Assembly: GCA_900088475.1 (NCBI GenBank)
Contig: FLMG01001444.1
Location: forward strand, 1 to 34,033
Reading direction: 5' to 3'
Source of the DNA: Hyphochytrium catenoides
Taxonomy: Eukaryota; Sar; Hyphochytriomycetes; Hyphochytriales; Hyphochytriaceae
Length of the DNA: 34,033 nt
Shown here piece by piece: positions 1 to 10,721 of this stretch; the first letter of the stretch is position 1, and each line of letters opens with the position of its first letter. A model generated the notes under the pieces. That model made no database searches, was not told where the DNA came from, and saw only the letters and a program-made list of their open reading frames with translations. A program made the translations under genes and the position numbers.

Positions 1-3000
1 TGAAACCTTTAATATCTTTCCAAGCTTTCAGAGGTCTTCAATCTTTCTTGAGGCAGTTGCTGTTGATGGCTGTTGTTGTAGCTTTTGAGGGGACATTTCC
101 GTTCGACGGTGTTGTGACGTTCTCGTTCGTGCGTTCCGTGTCGCTCGTGGAAGAAATTATAGTCAAAGAGGAAATCTATGAAGCCTAGACAATACTCCAA
201 TCATCTACTGAAAATTACAGAAATGGAAGGAATCATGATTATAGGTGCGTGTCAGAACTGCTTGTAACTGTTGTGTTCTGGTTGGGTGGGTGGGTAGCTT
301 TGACCAGTGACAGGGTATATCAGCATTATTACATCTTGTCTCAGTCGTCTACCGTATATAGTTCACTGTTTACTACTAATAGTTCTATCTCGGTGCATGG
401 GATGGGTAGGCCATTTGCAACACCTTTGTACAGTACCCTCTCCCAATATATTCGCAGTCAGTGGTTGATACCAAAGCACCACAAAGTTTCTTACCTATTT
501 AAATATTACTTGCTCTTGTCGAGGCTATGATAACGTATGAGGGACAAACCATATTTCGTCGTCTGGCAATCTGTAGAAAGGAGAGAACCCACACTCTCAC
601 AGGTCAGCTGCAAAGGAGGAGGAGAGAGAGAGAGAAGAAAGAAGAGACCAGAAAGAAGAGAGAGAGAGGAGAGAAAAACGGGCCGTCACTCTTCAACTCA
701 ATCCACAACTTGACTTTCTATGGCCCACCAACAAACAGGGCGAGCCTCTCTCTCAGGCATCACTCTTAATCGTACGTAGAAAGTGTAGCTTGAGTTCTAA
801 AGGAGTTAGTGAGATCCTCGTTCGTTCTTACAAGGCCCAGCAGTAGCAGCTTTCCTTCTTGACGCTGTTTGTCAGTCAGAGGACTTTTGAACGCAAGGAA
901 GAAGTTGTTTCTCTGCTCGATAGCAGTAGTCGTCAACGACAGTCCAACGCATAGAAGAAAGCGAGGAACAACGTGGTGAGCGTTGGTAGGTCATCACTGG
1001 AGCAGCTCAGAACATCCGTATTCTTCGTGGCACTTCTTGACGTCATCATCGTCGTGAAGATTCGCACAGTCTACTACTATGTTTCATAGGAAGAAGAAGC
1101 GGAGGTCGGCACAGTTCATCTTCTATCTTCCCCTCTTTCTAGTCATCATGTTGATGAAGGATGAGGACATGATCTTCTTTTTGTCTTCTTCTATTTCGAT
1201 TCCTCTCGTCGTCTTCTGATGATGGCTTAAGTTTTATCATAGTATGACAGAAAAGTGAGAGTAGTTCTTTTCGATGAAGACAACAAGAAGGTAGTACTTC
1301 GGGAATGAAGAACCTGAGGTGAGCCTCCTTTTCTTGGAAGTGTAATGGTAAAGGACAAGTGTGAGCACCAAGAAGCAGAGCCCTTTTCTTTTTTTTTTGT
1401 CGCGGTGGTAGTAGTGCTCGTAGAATTGTTCTTATGATCCATACAAAATACGAGATGACGGGTGCTTACATAAGGTGGGAAACGCTTCGGGTTGGATGAA
1501 CCTATAGAGGTGTGAACCGAACTCTAGAAAGTTACTGCTGCTGCTACTCTTCGGACTTGCACCGCCTCCACACTAATTTGCTGCTGATCTTCTGAGTCAG
1601 ACTTTTTCATTCGAAAAGCAAATTTAGAAAGAGTCCAAGAATCTACTTCTCTCTTTTGGTCAGGCGTTACACTATCACTTTTTGCTGTTGTCCATCACCA
1701 TCATCATCATCATACTCACACCATAGCTGTCTTTAAATAAGAAAGGACAGCAAGCAGGAAGAACAGCGTCTACGCAGTTCCTTGAGAAGGACGAGGGAAG
1801 CCGAGAAGAACGAAGGAAGCCAACAAGAAGTGGTGGAGGAACTCTCGCCATATTATTCCTTGCAGATCTCGGACTTCTGTCAGCTGGCACAGTCTTTGGG
1901 CAGGTCTTCTGTACCACCACTGATGGGTCAAAGGAAGACCGCCAATCTTCCTCCTGCTGTTTGTCTGCTGGTGGGTTGCGCGAGCAGCACAACACCCAGG
2001 CCGAGGGGCGAGAAGATTGTGAGACCGGCGGTCAGCAGGAGGAGGATGAGGGGGAAGGAGTCGCCTCGCTCCTCGCTCAGCCACCATCATCATCATCATC
2101 AACATGCTCCCTGCTGCTGCGCTTCTGCTTATCCATTTCTTCCTGTTCTCATCTGCTGCACCCATTCTTTCCTTTATAATACCCAGCACCATCCGGCACT
2201 ATTATGATGTTGAGAAGAGTGATGATGATGATGATGCGCCAACTAACTGCCCTCTTCCTCTCCTCCTTACTTCCTCTTCTTCTTCTTCCAGTCACAGTTC
2301 CCGGTTCTGGGCAAATCCTCCTCCTCCTCATCACTTGGAGGACTTCCTAGTTATCATCTCGGTACTACATTAGGTTACTATAGATGAACAACATACAAAA
2401 CGACAAAACTACACTTTAGGTTTACATCCAGTTATCGAAATGGCGTACAAGTAGTTCTTACAACTGTGTACAAGTAGCCGCAGAAAGTATTGTACTTATT
2501 TGAAGACCAATCAGCTTGCCGCAGCTACAAGCTAGAAACCGTAGGTAGTTCCTACTTGAAGAGAAACAGAAAGCGTTTTCGTACTTATTTTATAATCTAT
2601 TTACAAGTATCCTAAGGGTAGGGTGGGTGTGTACACTAAACAGAGAATGGGTAGGCCCCACCTACCTTGTCATCATCTTCCGACCTTCTTGAGATCATCG
2701 CCAAAGATTGAGCTCTATGATCTTCGTCAGACTCGTGACAAGGAAGAAGGACCGAAGACAGACCAGAGCAGAGATGACAGGAACTAGGAGGGGAAGAGAG
2801 AGACGAGTGAGGGGTGGAGGGTGGACGACGGCCGAAGAGGCGAGAGAAAGAGTGCGAAGATGTGCCACTTTGATACTAATGAGGACGAGCAGGAGGAGGA
2901 GATGGAAGTAGGGATGATGTATGACGGAGGGAGAGTCTCTTGAGATGGGGACTTCCAAGAGAGACGGCAAGAAGGAGAGAAACGCAGCTAGCGCAACACT

Positions 3001-3244
3001 GACAGCAAGCACAGCGTAGGTTACTAGCAGAGGTGTTGTAATCTACGACATTCTGAGAACAGGGAGAGAGAGCACCTCCGCACCAAGAAGTGCCACTTTG
3101 CTGGTTCCTAGCCAATTCCGATAGCCCAGTTAGACTACGCCCTGCATCCCTGTCCTCCAGGGCTCCCGATCTCGAAAGTTGCCCCTATTGGCTTACCTGT
3201 CAACACTACCTACCTGTAGCCAGGACATCTCAAAGAAAGGAGTC
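1..3244. other. Gene-poor, low-complexity region before the GNAT gene
   Basis: I find no gene here that I can support. The stretch is full of purine-rich or trinucleotide-biased DNA: a GA-rich tract at about 614-680, CAT repeats near 1695-1710 and 2083-2100, and GAT repeats near 2217-2236. Several overlapping open frames around 1.7-2.4 kb exist on both strands, but they translate to Ser, Met, Asp or Arg runs and match no domain I know. An AT-rich patch at about 2425-2625 resembles two other patches in the window. A pyrimidine-rich AG acceptor-like site near 3160 could end a 5'-UTR intron of the GNAT gene. Confidence 0.6.
614..680. repeat. GA-rich purine tract (imperfect microsatellite)
   Basis: The plus strand is almost purely purine here, made of GAG, GAA and AGA units with only a few pyrimidine interruptions. 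It is an imperfect GA microsatellite. The overlapping Lys/Glu/Arg-rich open frame follows from the composition and is not taken as a gene. Confidence 0.75.
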
Positions 3245-3802
3245 ATGGTCAACAACCCTGCCAATGCGCCTTTCTCACAGCAGTTTATATTCTGTGAAGG
3301 CCAAGCCACAACCGATTTTGAAGCCATACTCAGCCTTCTTGACGGAGCTGTCGAGTGGCTCACAGCTCGTGGACGCTCAAATCAATGGGGCGAGCAGCCT
3401 TGGTCAGCTATTCCTGAGCGCTGTGACCGACTTCGAAGCATCATAGGTTCTCCGTCATCCACCATCAGACTTGCCGTTGAAAAGGAGACTGGAGTGGCTG
3501 TAGGTGCGCTGGTCGTGGGCGATAAGATGGACTATGCCCCCGAAGTAGCTGAGCCCGAGCTATACGTCAAGCTCCTAGTAACCCATAGACAGTACACCGG
3601 CCTAGGGCTAGGGAAGAAGCTTTTGAAAGAGGCTGAAGACGTCGCAAGGGAGAAAGGAGTTTCCTTAATGCGTGTAGACTGCTTTGGAGGCGGCGACAGG
3701 AAGTTGGTAGCCTTCTATGAGAGTGCAGGCTTTACCCCTGTGCAGCAGTTCACTGTGAAGGATACCTGGATTGGCCAGCTATTTGAAAGAAGAATAGAGT
3801 AG
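3245..3802 (+). CDS. GNAT-family N-acetyltransferase
   Basis: This single open exon of 185 codons encodes a GCN5-related N-acetyltransferase, which moves the acetyl group of acetyl-CoA to an amine; the substrate cannot be told from sequence. I start at the first ATG (context GTCATGG); the frame is open further upstream but only with non-ATG codons. The acetyl-CoA site is visible as strand beta4 'ELYVKLLVTHRQYTG' followed by the pyrophosphate loop 'QYTGLGLGKKLL' (the Q/R-x-x-G-x-G/A motif). The C-terminal part has the typical 'VDCFGGGDRKLVAFYESAGF', the Y-x-x-x-G-F end of GNAT motif B. The N-terminal 'WLTARGRSNQWGEQPW' is common in small bacterial and fungal GNATs. There is no signal peptide, so it is probably cytosolic or nuclear. 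It converges on the Reeler gene with about 430 bases between. Confidence 0.85.
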   Translation: MVNNPANAPFSQQFIFCEGQATTDFEAILSLLDGAVEWLTARGRSNQWGEQPWSAIPERCDRLRSIIGSPSSTIRLAVEKETGVAVGALVVGDKMDYAPEVAEPELYVKLLVTHRQYTGLGLGKKLLKEAEDVAREKGVSLMRVDCFGGGDRKLVAFYESAGFTPVQQFTVKDTWIGQLFERRIE

Positions 3803-4236
3803 GAAAATAGGAAGAGGACAGCAGGAAAGAGCAAAGAAGACATTAGGAAGTGGGGGGATCGCGATAAACAAATGCAGAAGGCTGGAGAAGGCCCGAAGAA
3901 GGTCATCAAAAGAGCAGGACGGAGTCGGCAATCTTTTAAGTGATGCCTTTTTTGATCTGGTCCTTGGCAGCCCGAAGTAGCGATCTAGATCTAAGCAGTT
4001 CCCCGTTCTAGGAACAATGGAAAGCTTTTTGTGCAGCTCTGTTTTTCCCTTGTTAAGACGGTCATATGGTCAGTTCTATTTATGAATATTTGCTATTAAA
4101 AGACCCCGAAATCCTTTCAACCATAGATTAACGCCTAAGTGACGCACTTCCTCATTCTTATTGGCATGTGGCGGCTTTCTTCTTCGTATCCCCACCAACG
4201 CTGTCTTTTAAAAAACTATTGAACTAGTGCTGCTTA
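3803..4236. other. Intergenic spacer between convergent genes
   Basis: This holds the 3' ends of the converging GNAT (+) and Reeler (-) genes. It is AT-richer than the flanks, and I see no RNA gene or repeat. The 3'-UTRs and polyadenylation sites presumably lie here, but no signal is clear enough to place. Confidence 0.5.
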
Positions 4237-4866
4237 TTAGTTCTTGGGATCTAACGTGACCTGCTTCAGGACAGTGAAAGTGTTGCCAGGACCGTTGTCA
4301 GGACCATTGACTGCCATGGCTGCAGTGATTGTGACAGGCCCAACATTCGAAGCAGGTGCCTGCCATTTGAAGGTCACACGTCCTCCCTTGATGTTAGGGT
4401 TGGCATGGGTGATGGTAGATGCAACGGTAGGGTTAGCGGTGCCATCATCGTCGTTGATGATGTTCGCAGCAGCGCATACGGAGGCTGTCTGAGGGCGAAA
4501 GTCCTTAGGGATGTCGATGAACTTGCCAACATGGGCCTTGCGGGAATCTCCAACGTAGGTTCCGTTAGCAAGCTGGAACTCGTGAGGAGCGCCCTTTGCT
4601 ACATACAACAGAAGCCCTCTCCAGTCCTTTCGGACGATGAGGCCAGACCGCTGCACAGAGATGCGGATGATCTCATTAGGGCTGTAGGTGTACTGCTCTG
4701 GGGTGATAGAAGCAGAAAGAGCGACTGGATTTGCTGGTTCGACACCGTGGGCGTTCTTGATAGCATTAGGGTTGACTGCACATCGTGGGGCCCCGGTAGG
4801 CAGAGCGTCTGCTCCAGAAATGTATAGTAAGAGACCTACAGCGGCGGCAAGGGTGGGGATATACAT
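4237..4866 (-). CDS. Secreted Reeler-domain protein
   Basis: This is a 209-residue single-exon protein with an N-terminal signal peptide ('MYIPTLAAAVGLLLYISGADA', likely cut near ADA-LP) and no later membrane span, so it should be secreted or wall-associated. The rest looks like one Reeler (reelin N-terminal-like) beta-sandwich. 'GAPRC' comes near the start, 'YSPNEIIRISV' corresponds to the Y-x-P-G/N-x-x-I-x-V strand, 'DWRGLLLYVAKG' corresponds to the F/W-x-G-F/L-L-L core, and a Thr/Val-rich beta end includes 'GGRVTFKWQAP'. Two cysteines (early GAPRC and SVCAAAN) could pair, and 'NGTY' is an N-glycosylation sequon. The frame continues upstream through another ATG at 5070, but the inner ATG puts the signal peptide at the N-terminus and gives the usual family length. 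Function in fungi is not established. Confidence 0.72.
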   Translation of the reverse strand: MYIPTLAAAVGLLLYISGADALPTGAPRCAVNPNAIKNAHGVEPANPVALSASITPEQYTYSPNEIIRISVQRSGLIVRKDWRGLLLYVAKGAPHEFQLANGTYVGDSRKAHVGKFIDIPKDFRPQTASVCAAANIINDDDGTANPTVASTITHANPNIKGGRVTFKWQAPASNVGPVTITAAMAVNGPDNGPGNTFTVLKQVTLDPKN

Positions 4867-7503
4867 CTTCCACGTTGATAAGGAGTAACTGGTGGTTTTG
4901 TTGCACGGACGTCCTTTCTTCTTCGCAGCTATGATATGTGTGAGTTGTAGAGGGAAAATCCGAATGTGTGGCTGGTGGAAGAAGAGGACAAAGCGAAGAG
5001 CTGAAGATTGGAGCATGATGAGGTCCAGATAGTGTGAGAGTAGGGAAGGTACGGTGACAGTCGGAGTCATATCTCAGAGTTCTCGGAGATTCTTTCCGTG
5101 CTGCTCTGCCTAATATAAGTTCTCACCCCTCGGGCGGTTAACCGGTGCTAGATAACAAAGGGACCAGTAACTTGTGGTCTGTGAGTGCTGACGAAGGGAT
5201 AACTCACTGTACGCTCTTTCTTTGGACTCACGGTACACTCTATGTTTGAACTTGGAGGCAAGAGTTGCAAGAGTTCTGAAAGGCTGGATACGAAGCTAGA
5301 TGACTTTTCTTCCCTGCAGCCCTGGGTAAAAGAAGAGGACGTATGACCTAGAGAACTAGTAGCCCTTAACATGACCTGAAGAGTGTGACTCCTATCATCA
5401 CGTAGTTCTACGAAGATCTCCCAATCTTATGGGGTCTCATGTTCTTCGCCGTACTTGTACCCTCGAGGCACTGATACTACTACCAGATTCTTATTACCCT
5501 TTCTGCTCTTGATGGTCTGTTCTTTGGGATGCCTTGTCTCATTATGCTTAAGGTATCTACAATAGGCTCCTGCGGCGTGTCGGTATGGCTACGCCTTCCG
5601 AGGTCAATCTTTATTTTGTTACCTGTAACCTCCCCTTCTTTTCCTTGTTGTCCTCCACTTAACCGAAGCCCTCAAAAGATTAGGGTACACCATTGTCATC
5701 ATCATGACGGCGTCATGGCAGACTACCAGCAATAAAGCACAACGCCAGCCCTCCCAGCAGAGGCATGCTTAGACAGAACATAAGAGATGCAACAGTGCTA
5801 TAACCCACTACTGCCACTGCCACCAGATCCGTTCACTAGTCAAGGCGGAGAAACAATAGGCCTAAGACTTCACGGACGAGTAGCAGTAAAGGAAGGCAAT
5901 AATACCGAAACTCTGGAATAAAAGAAGAAGAGGAAGATGGTTCTCGAGTATTTCCTAAGCGCTGTCATCTGTCCATCATTGGGCACATAGCAGATGTGCC
6001 AAGAGAGAGCTGCTCATCTCATGGTAGTCTACACTTAGAATATGACGTCGTGGTGGTGCTACTGAGTGCTCGTTTATTCTGTTTGATTGCAGTGACGTAC
6101 CTCATTCTTTGACTCTTCTTAGCCTCCCCAACTTTCGCGACCTGCTTCTTATATTATCCAGCTTCTCTTCTATACACCGTTGGGCAACATAGTCCGGCGC
6201 TATCCCTGGCCATTGATTTCCGTTGCCTCTATCGTCCTACTTCTTCGCATGATCAAGAGAAGAGCGAGGGAAGCTAGGACCGGCATCGCCTCGTGGCTCC
6301 GGATGATGCTTCTCTCTCCCCTCTGTATGCTGCCCTCTGACGTGGGGAGAAGTGTATCCAGAGGGCAACTGCCACGAAAATAAACAGAGGAGAATTGGGG
6401 CAGATAGAAAATAGAGTACAAAGGCAGGAGGAGTGAGGACAGGCAAAGAGAGGAGGAGAGAACGTGGACACAAGACAAGAATAGAAGAAAAGAATGAGGC
6501 GACACGAAGATAGGCAACAGCCGCAAGAAGATACTCCGGAGTAGAAGCGAGGAACACGAGAATAGAGATCCCAGAGTGGACTCATTAACTTCGGAAGAAG
6601 ACCTCTGAGCCAATGACCGAATAGACTGTGGACGGAGAACGCTCTCTAGACATTCGGAGAGTGCGGCGGTGATGGTAGATTTCCCCCACCAGTCTTAAAT
6701 TCGGATACTTGAATAATTGAATAAGTGGACTGTGATAACCAAGAAAATAACTATGTACTTGTGGAAAGTACTGTAAAACGGTAGTACAACATCTTGTAGG
6801 TTTATAGTGCTTGTAGCACAGGTCAAGCAGGTATCCAATACCCAAACAAGTACTGTTACCTCACAAGTACCGTACATATTTGTACTTGCCGGTAGCGTCG
6901 CGGCCTCTTCTTCTTGGTGTTGGTACAGGCGATGCCTTGGCTCTTCGTCAGTCGCACCTCCTGCTGCCTTGTGTCCTTTCAACCTCTCAAACAGTCAATA
7001 AAGTGCATCGAGGTACTCTCTCCATTTCATCGGTTAGAACCGAACAAGGTCTGCTTCCTCCTTGGGATGGACGGATGGACAGAGTTGTACATCGACTGTT
7101 AGTAGTGTCTACCAGTGGTGCGACAAGGAAGAGCTGATTATGACGATGGTCCTTGTTGCAGGCTTGATTGTTGGTCGTCGGCCAAGCAAAGAGGAAGTGG
7201 TTAGAGACCTGGCGAGAAGCCCGACGAGGGGTGGTGATGGCTCAGTACGCATGATGGTCTTTGTATTTTGTCTATTGTCTTGTAACCGCACTAGATGATG
7301 CTAACGCTATCACCTTACCCGGAGACAACAAGGCAGGCAAAGCCCCATCTTTAAGCGATTGTCCCTCAGACAATGCCCATCTTTGAGGTTTTATCCTCTT
7401 CTGTTCCTACAACATGCTCTAATTCCTACTACTTCCCCTCATTCCCATTTTCAAGGAAGAAGCTCTTCTCCCATTCTTCCTATGCAACTTTGACTACCTG
7501 CTA
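4867..7503. other. Intergenic region without a supported gene
   Basis: The first 200-300 bases upstream of 4866 should hold the Reeler promoter and 5'-UTR. The rest contains only short open frames with skewed composition, for example Leu/Ser-rich frames on the minus strand at 6.2-6.6 kb opposite a purine-rich strand. An AT-rich block at about 6690-6900 carries the TACTTG/CAAGTA words shared with other blocks. I see no tRNA or conserved protein. Confidence 0.5.
6690..6900. repeat. AT-rich relic with TACTTG/CAAGTA words and AAAACGGTAGT core
   Basis: This AT-rich block carries repeated GTACTTG and CAAGTAC words in both orientations. It includes the word 'CTGTAAAACGGTAGTACAAC' at 6771-6790. Closely related words occur at 9761-9780 and 15590-15605, with the same AT-rich, TACTTG-studded surroundings at 15.5-15.75 kb. 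It is probably a decayed copy of a short dispersed non-coding element. I cannot define its ends, and no terminal inverted repeat or target-site duplication is convincing. Confidence 0.45.
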
Positions 7504-8812
7504 TCACCCCTCGGCCGAGGGAGGACCGACTGGATGATTTGTTCCACTATCCTTGCGAGGAGTGACAGGAGGAGTCCTAGAGCCATCCTTTCGGGGACTA
7601 AGAGGAGGAGTTCGAGAGCCATCCTTTCGAGCACTAAGAGGAGGAGTTCGAGAGCCATCTTTCCGAGGGCTCAAGGGAGGAGACCGTCCGCCGTCTTTCG
7701 ATGGTGAACGCGTATTGTCTTGAAGAGACTTTCCTCCTCGGGTTGGGCCTTCAACATTTCTGTCGCTTCGGCTATGGTTCGCTACCCTCTCAGAGAATTG
7801 CTTGGACTCAATCCGTTTACTTTCTGCTTGTGCCTTAAAATCCACGCCTTTACTCCCGTCATCAGTGCTAGTAAAGGTCTGAATCTTGGTGATCTGACAT
7901 TCTGTAGCGAAGACGTTGCCATGTATGGCAGGCCCAAGCATATGCTTGAGGACATACGCCATGAGGTTACACCAGTCTCTCATCAGGCTCATGGTAGAAC
8001 TTTCCTCGAGGGCCATCGCTAGAGAGCTCAGTAAGGTCTCTGTATAAACGCTGTACATCCAAGGGCGAATCCCGCCCTTCGTCCGATGCACAACTCCCAT
8101 GTCTGCATAATCAAGCAAGAAGAGTATAGCAAGGCGACGTTAGCTTGAAGTGGAAAGTGAAGGCATTCTGGGGACGATGGGCCCTGTCCAAGCAGAGTTT
8201 AACTCCAGTCACTATGAAAAGACTAGGAAGTAGGAGGCATAACAGTCCATTAAAGTCAAGCGTAGGGACGTATATAGGGAGGCCCAAGGCTTAAGAATGG
8301 AGGAAGCTACGAACAATAGAGCTTCTTGTCCAAGGTCTGCAGGTTGCTGGCGTCAAGATGAGTCACGAACTCCAAGACTGTGATGAGGACATCCCCTTGC
8401 TTCTTGAGGTCACCGTGGAAGACAGCAGTGAACTGTTCTGACCTATCGTAGAGCTGCAGGTAGAAGGTTGTATAGAAGAAGGCGAGCCTTGAGATGGTGT
8501 CATCTGACAATCTTGTTGTCTTCACGAAGTGCCACGATTCGCTGCTCTCAAACATCCAGTCAGTATATTGTGCTAGGAAAGAAGAGAACCGCAAGAATCT
8601 AGAGAGCAGTAGGGATGTTACCGGCATCGCTGAATCATCTCTGGCGATATGTCTGGATGTATGGGGAATGTAGCAGGATAGTAGTGCTGAACAATCTGCT
8701 TCTCCGTAAACTTTTGTAAGGGATCTGAGGTGTAGCGTGAGAGCTCGTCTTTTCCCCTTCTAGACAGCGTGGTCCCTTGGCATACTCCTTGTCCAGGGTG
8801 ACATTGACCCAT
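7504..8812 (-). CDS. Sensor-type single-domain globin with S/T-P repeat tail
   Basis: The gene model is three exons, 8812-8622, 8541-8315 and 8102-7504, giving 338 residues in frame. Intron 1 has donor GTAACA, a TACTGAC branch-like word and acceptor GAGCAG; intron 2 runs from GTTCGT to ATGCAG. After a 55-residue leader comes a globin fold of about 150 residues. The A helix is 'ISPEMIQRCRESWHFVK', joined across intron 1. The B/C region is 'FFYTTFYLQLYDRSEQF', with CD1-type Phe near 101. A distal Gln near 112 and proximal His near 145 ('VVHRTKGGIRPWMYSVY') are 33 apart, as in bacterial and flavohaemoglobin globins; helices G and H end in 'WCNLMAYVLKHML'. A heme-binding sensor or redox role is inferred. 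The C-terminal third is polar and ends in about five 12-residue repeats ('SPRKDGSRTPPL'), each with S/T-P sites and basic residues. There is no flavoreductase part. Upstream exons could alter the N-terminus. Confidence 0.75.
7518..7700 (-). repeat. 36-bp in-frame tandem repeat encoding S/T-P units of the globin tail
   Basis: About five tandem 36-base units lie in the last exon of the globin gene. They encode 'SPSKDGGRSPPL', 'SPRKDGSRTPPL', 'SARKDGSRTPPL', 'SPRKDGSRTPPV' and a degraded 'TPRKDSGTNHPV'. The middle units are nearly identical at DNA level, so the expansion is recent or kept homogeneous. Each unit has two Ser/Thr-Pro sites beside basic residues, which suits proline-directed kinases. 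Confidence 0.8.
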
Positions 8813-10721
8813 AGTTCCTGTTCTTCAATCTTTGAAAGATACAAACGATTGCTATGACGAGCGCGGTATATGGAAGAGCTTCTGTTTCCTGCTGAAGATG
8901 AACTTTATTAAGAAGTGTCAGGTATGCTCTCCGTGGAAGAATATTACGTCTGGACACGTAGTCGACACGCGGTTGTCGGCAAGAATACCCTGAAATCTCA
9001 TAGCTAAAAGTAGAGTATAGGATTGCTTTAAGCGTAGTCGCCCTGTTATTGTGGCATCATCGTGGCCTCCAATGCGACGCTACAATAATAGGAGGTCCCC
9101 TGCGGTCAAAGTACAAGGCATCTTCTCCAGTGGACATCGCCCTCACAAATTAGCTACCGCAGACTGAAAAGGGACAGAGAATGAAGTACGATGGCAAGAG
9201 ACAGCGGATCGGTAGAGTCGGTCCTGCTTTATGTACCGATCCGTTGCATGGCAGGACCATTATACCAGCTCTCATTGATGAAAGCAATATCTTTGTCAGG
9301 GCAAAAGCTGTCGGTTACAAGGCTTATGTCCCAAGGATGGTGGTTTGCAATGAGAAGGAGAACGTATCAACCGGTGAACATAGGCCACTCACTGATTGCC
9401 TTCTTCATGTCAAAGATCACCCTGTTGTGATGGGAGGTATATTTATGGCCAGCACAAAAGCCTAGTGTAGGAGCAACTAGTCTAGAGACCATAGCAAACC
9501 TGGTTAGGGGTATGTGTCAACCCTTTGTTCTGCTACTGCACTCACAGGTCACCATCTAATTGCTCTCTCTCTTCTACTGGCCCAGACTGCTGAGCGCATG
9601 TGCCCTGCGCCATGGGCACGTTAGAAGCGGATGCCGGCTGCTGTTCTTCGACCACGTCGGTTACTGGATAAGGTGAATGCCGTCTTTGAAGAGGCAAGCT
9701 TCCTTTTCGGATAGTACTTTCGTTATTTCGTCCTTGATTCTGACTATCTTCGGTGCTGAATGTAAAACGGTAGTGCAGAGGTCTTACACAGAAAGCTGTC
9801 TCTTTCTGTTTCGGCTCACAACATACACTACTACCGATTTATGTTCGGCAAAAGGCAGACTAAGCTTGGAGGCATTCTTCTGTTTTTCGTCCAGCCCATC
9901 GCCATGGCACCTTTACCCTGCACTCCCCTTACAGCCCATCATAAGTATTTGCAGCCAACATCTTCACCTTTTTTCGGTGCAGGCGAAGAGCACATCCCCT
10001 CTCGACAACAATGGCTCCTGCGCCTTTGACGTTGAGCAGTAGCTTCTCCTGCCTTCGATTATAGCAGCTCTCTGTCGATAGACAGTAAGGCGATCTCTCT
10101 GATCTTTCGTGTGCTCATTCTGCTCAGCAATTAGCGACGCCATTCCTCGCTTGTCAGCCTCAATACCATTCACTCATCTTTTTCATGCCAATGCTGACAG
10201 AATAGACTGGTCGGTCGACTGTGAGTTGCTTGGATAACAACTGTCTCACTCTCTTTTTGGTGCATGGTCTTATCCTATGACTCTGTTTTGAGACAAGCGT
10301 GTACCTCTAAATGGAGGCAGACCTCTTCTATCAAGAGGATGCTGGAAGTGTATGCTGTCACATCGCCAACTCCTCCTGATCTTCTGAATGCCAACTGGTC
10401 TCAATCTACATACAGTGCGTTCTTTGTAAAAGTAAGAACGACTGCACAAGCCCCTACTTTCGCGTGGTTGCTGAGAGCCATGGAGAAGAAAGGGGAAGCA
10501 TATAGACTGACGCCTGTCGTTGCCCAGCTTCTGGGTCGAAGCATTTTCTCACTAGGTTATAGAAGAGTCGTGAGGTGTATGACAAATGTGATCTATTATG
10601 CTGTCATTGCTGACGAGACACGGGAATAGCAAGACCAGCAGGACTTGAAAATGATACATTGAACAGGGAGAGCTAGCTGCCGCTTACCAGAGAGCCAAAG
10701 TGTCTAATCCTCTCTACTCAT
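8813..10721. other. Exon-like fragments without a resolvable gene
   Basis: No complete gene can be built, but several minus-strand pieces look coding. One at about 9510-9390 reads 'FCAGHKYTSHHNRVIFDM' and ends at a GTGAGT donor. One at about 9320-9235 reads 'DKDIAFINESWYNGPAM'. One begins at an ATG at 9137 ('MSTGEDALYFDRRGPPII') after a strong polypyrimidine-CAG acceptor. One at about 9005-8880 includes 'NILPRRAYLTLLNKVHL'. They may be 5' exons of the globin gene or a separate gene; their phases do not join cleanly by eye. The plus strand at 9181-9465 is open over 94 codons in one frame, and at 10264-10629 over 121 codons starting at an ATG; neither resembles a known family. Confidence 0.35.

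Noticed and set aside
1770-2207. Overlapping 140-codon open frames on both strands
   Set aside because: Translations are Met, His, Ser and Arg runs produced by CAT/GAT repeats, with no domain and both strands open at once.
6200-6613. Minus-strand frames of 103-137 codons
   Set aside because: They are Leu/Ser/Phe-rich readings of the pyrimidine-rich strand opposite a purine-rich stretch; three overlapping frames are open together, as expected from composition.
8618-8812. N-myristoylation site on the globin (starts MGQC)
   Set aside because: Gly2 and Cys4 are suggestive of acylation, but Pro at position 6 does not fit the usual consensus, and the N-terminal exon itself is not certain.
10264-10629. 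121-codon plus-strand frame
   Set aside because: It has an ATG and normal composition, but no recognisable motif, and the minus strand is also largely open; kept only as unresolved within the 8.8-10.7 kb entry.
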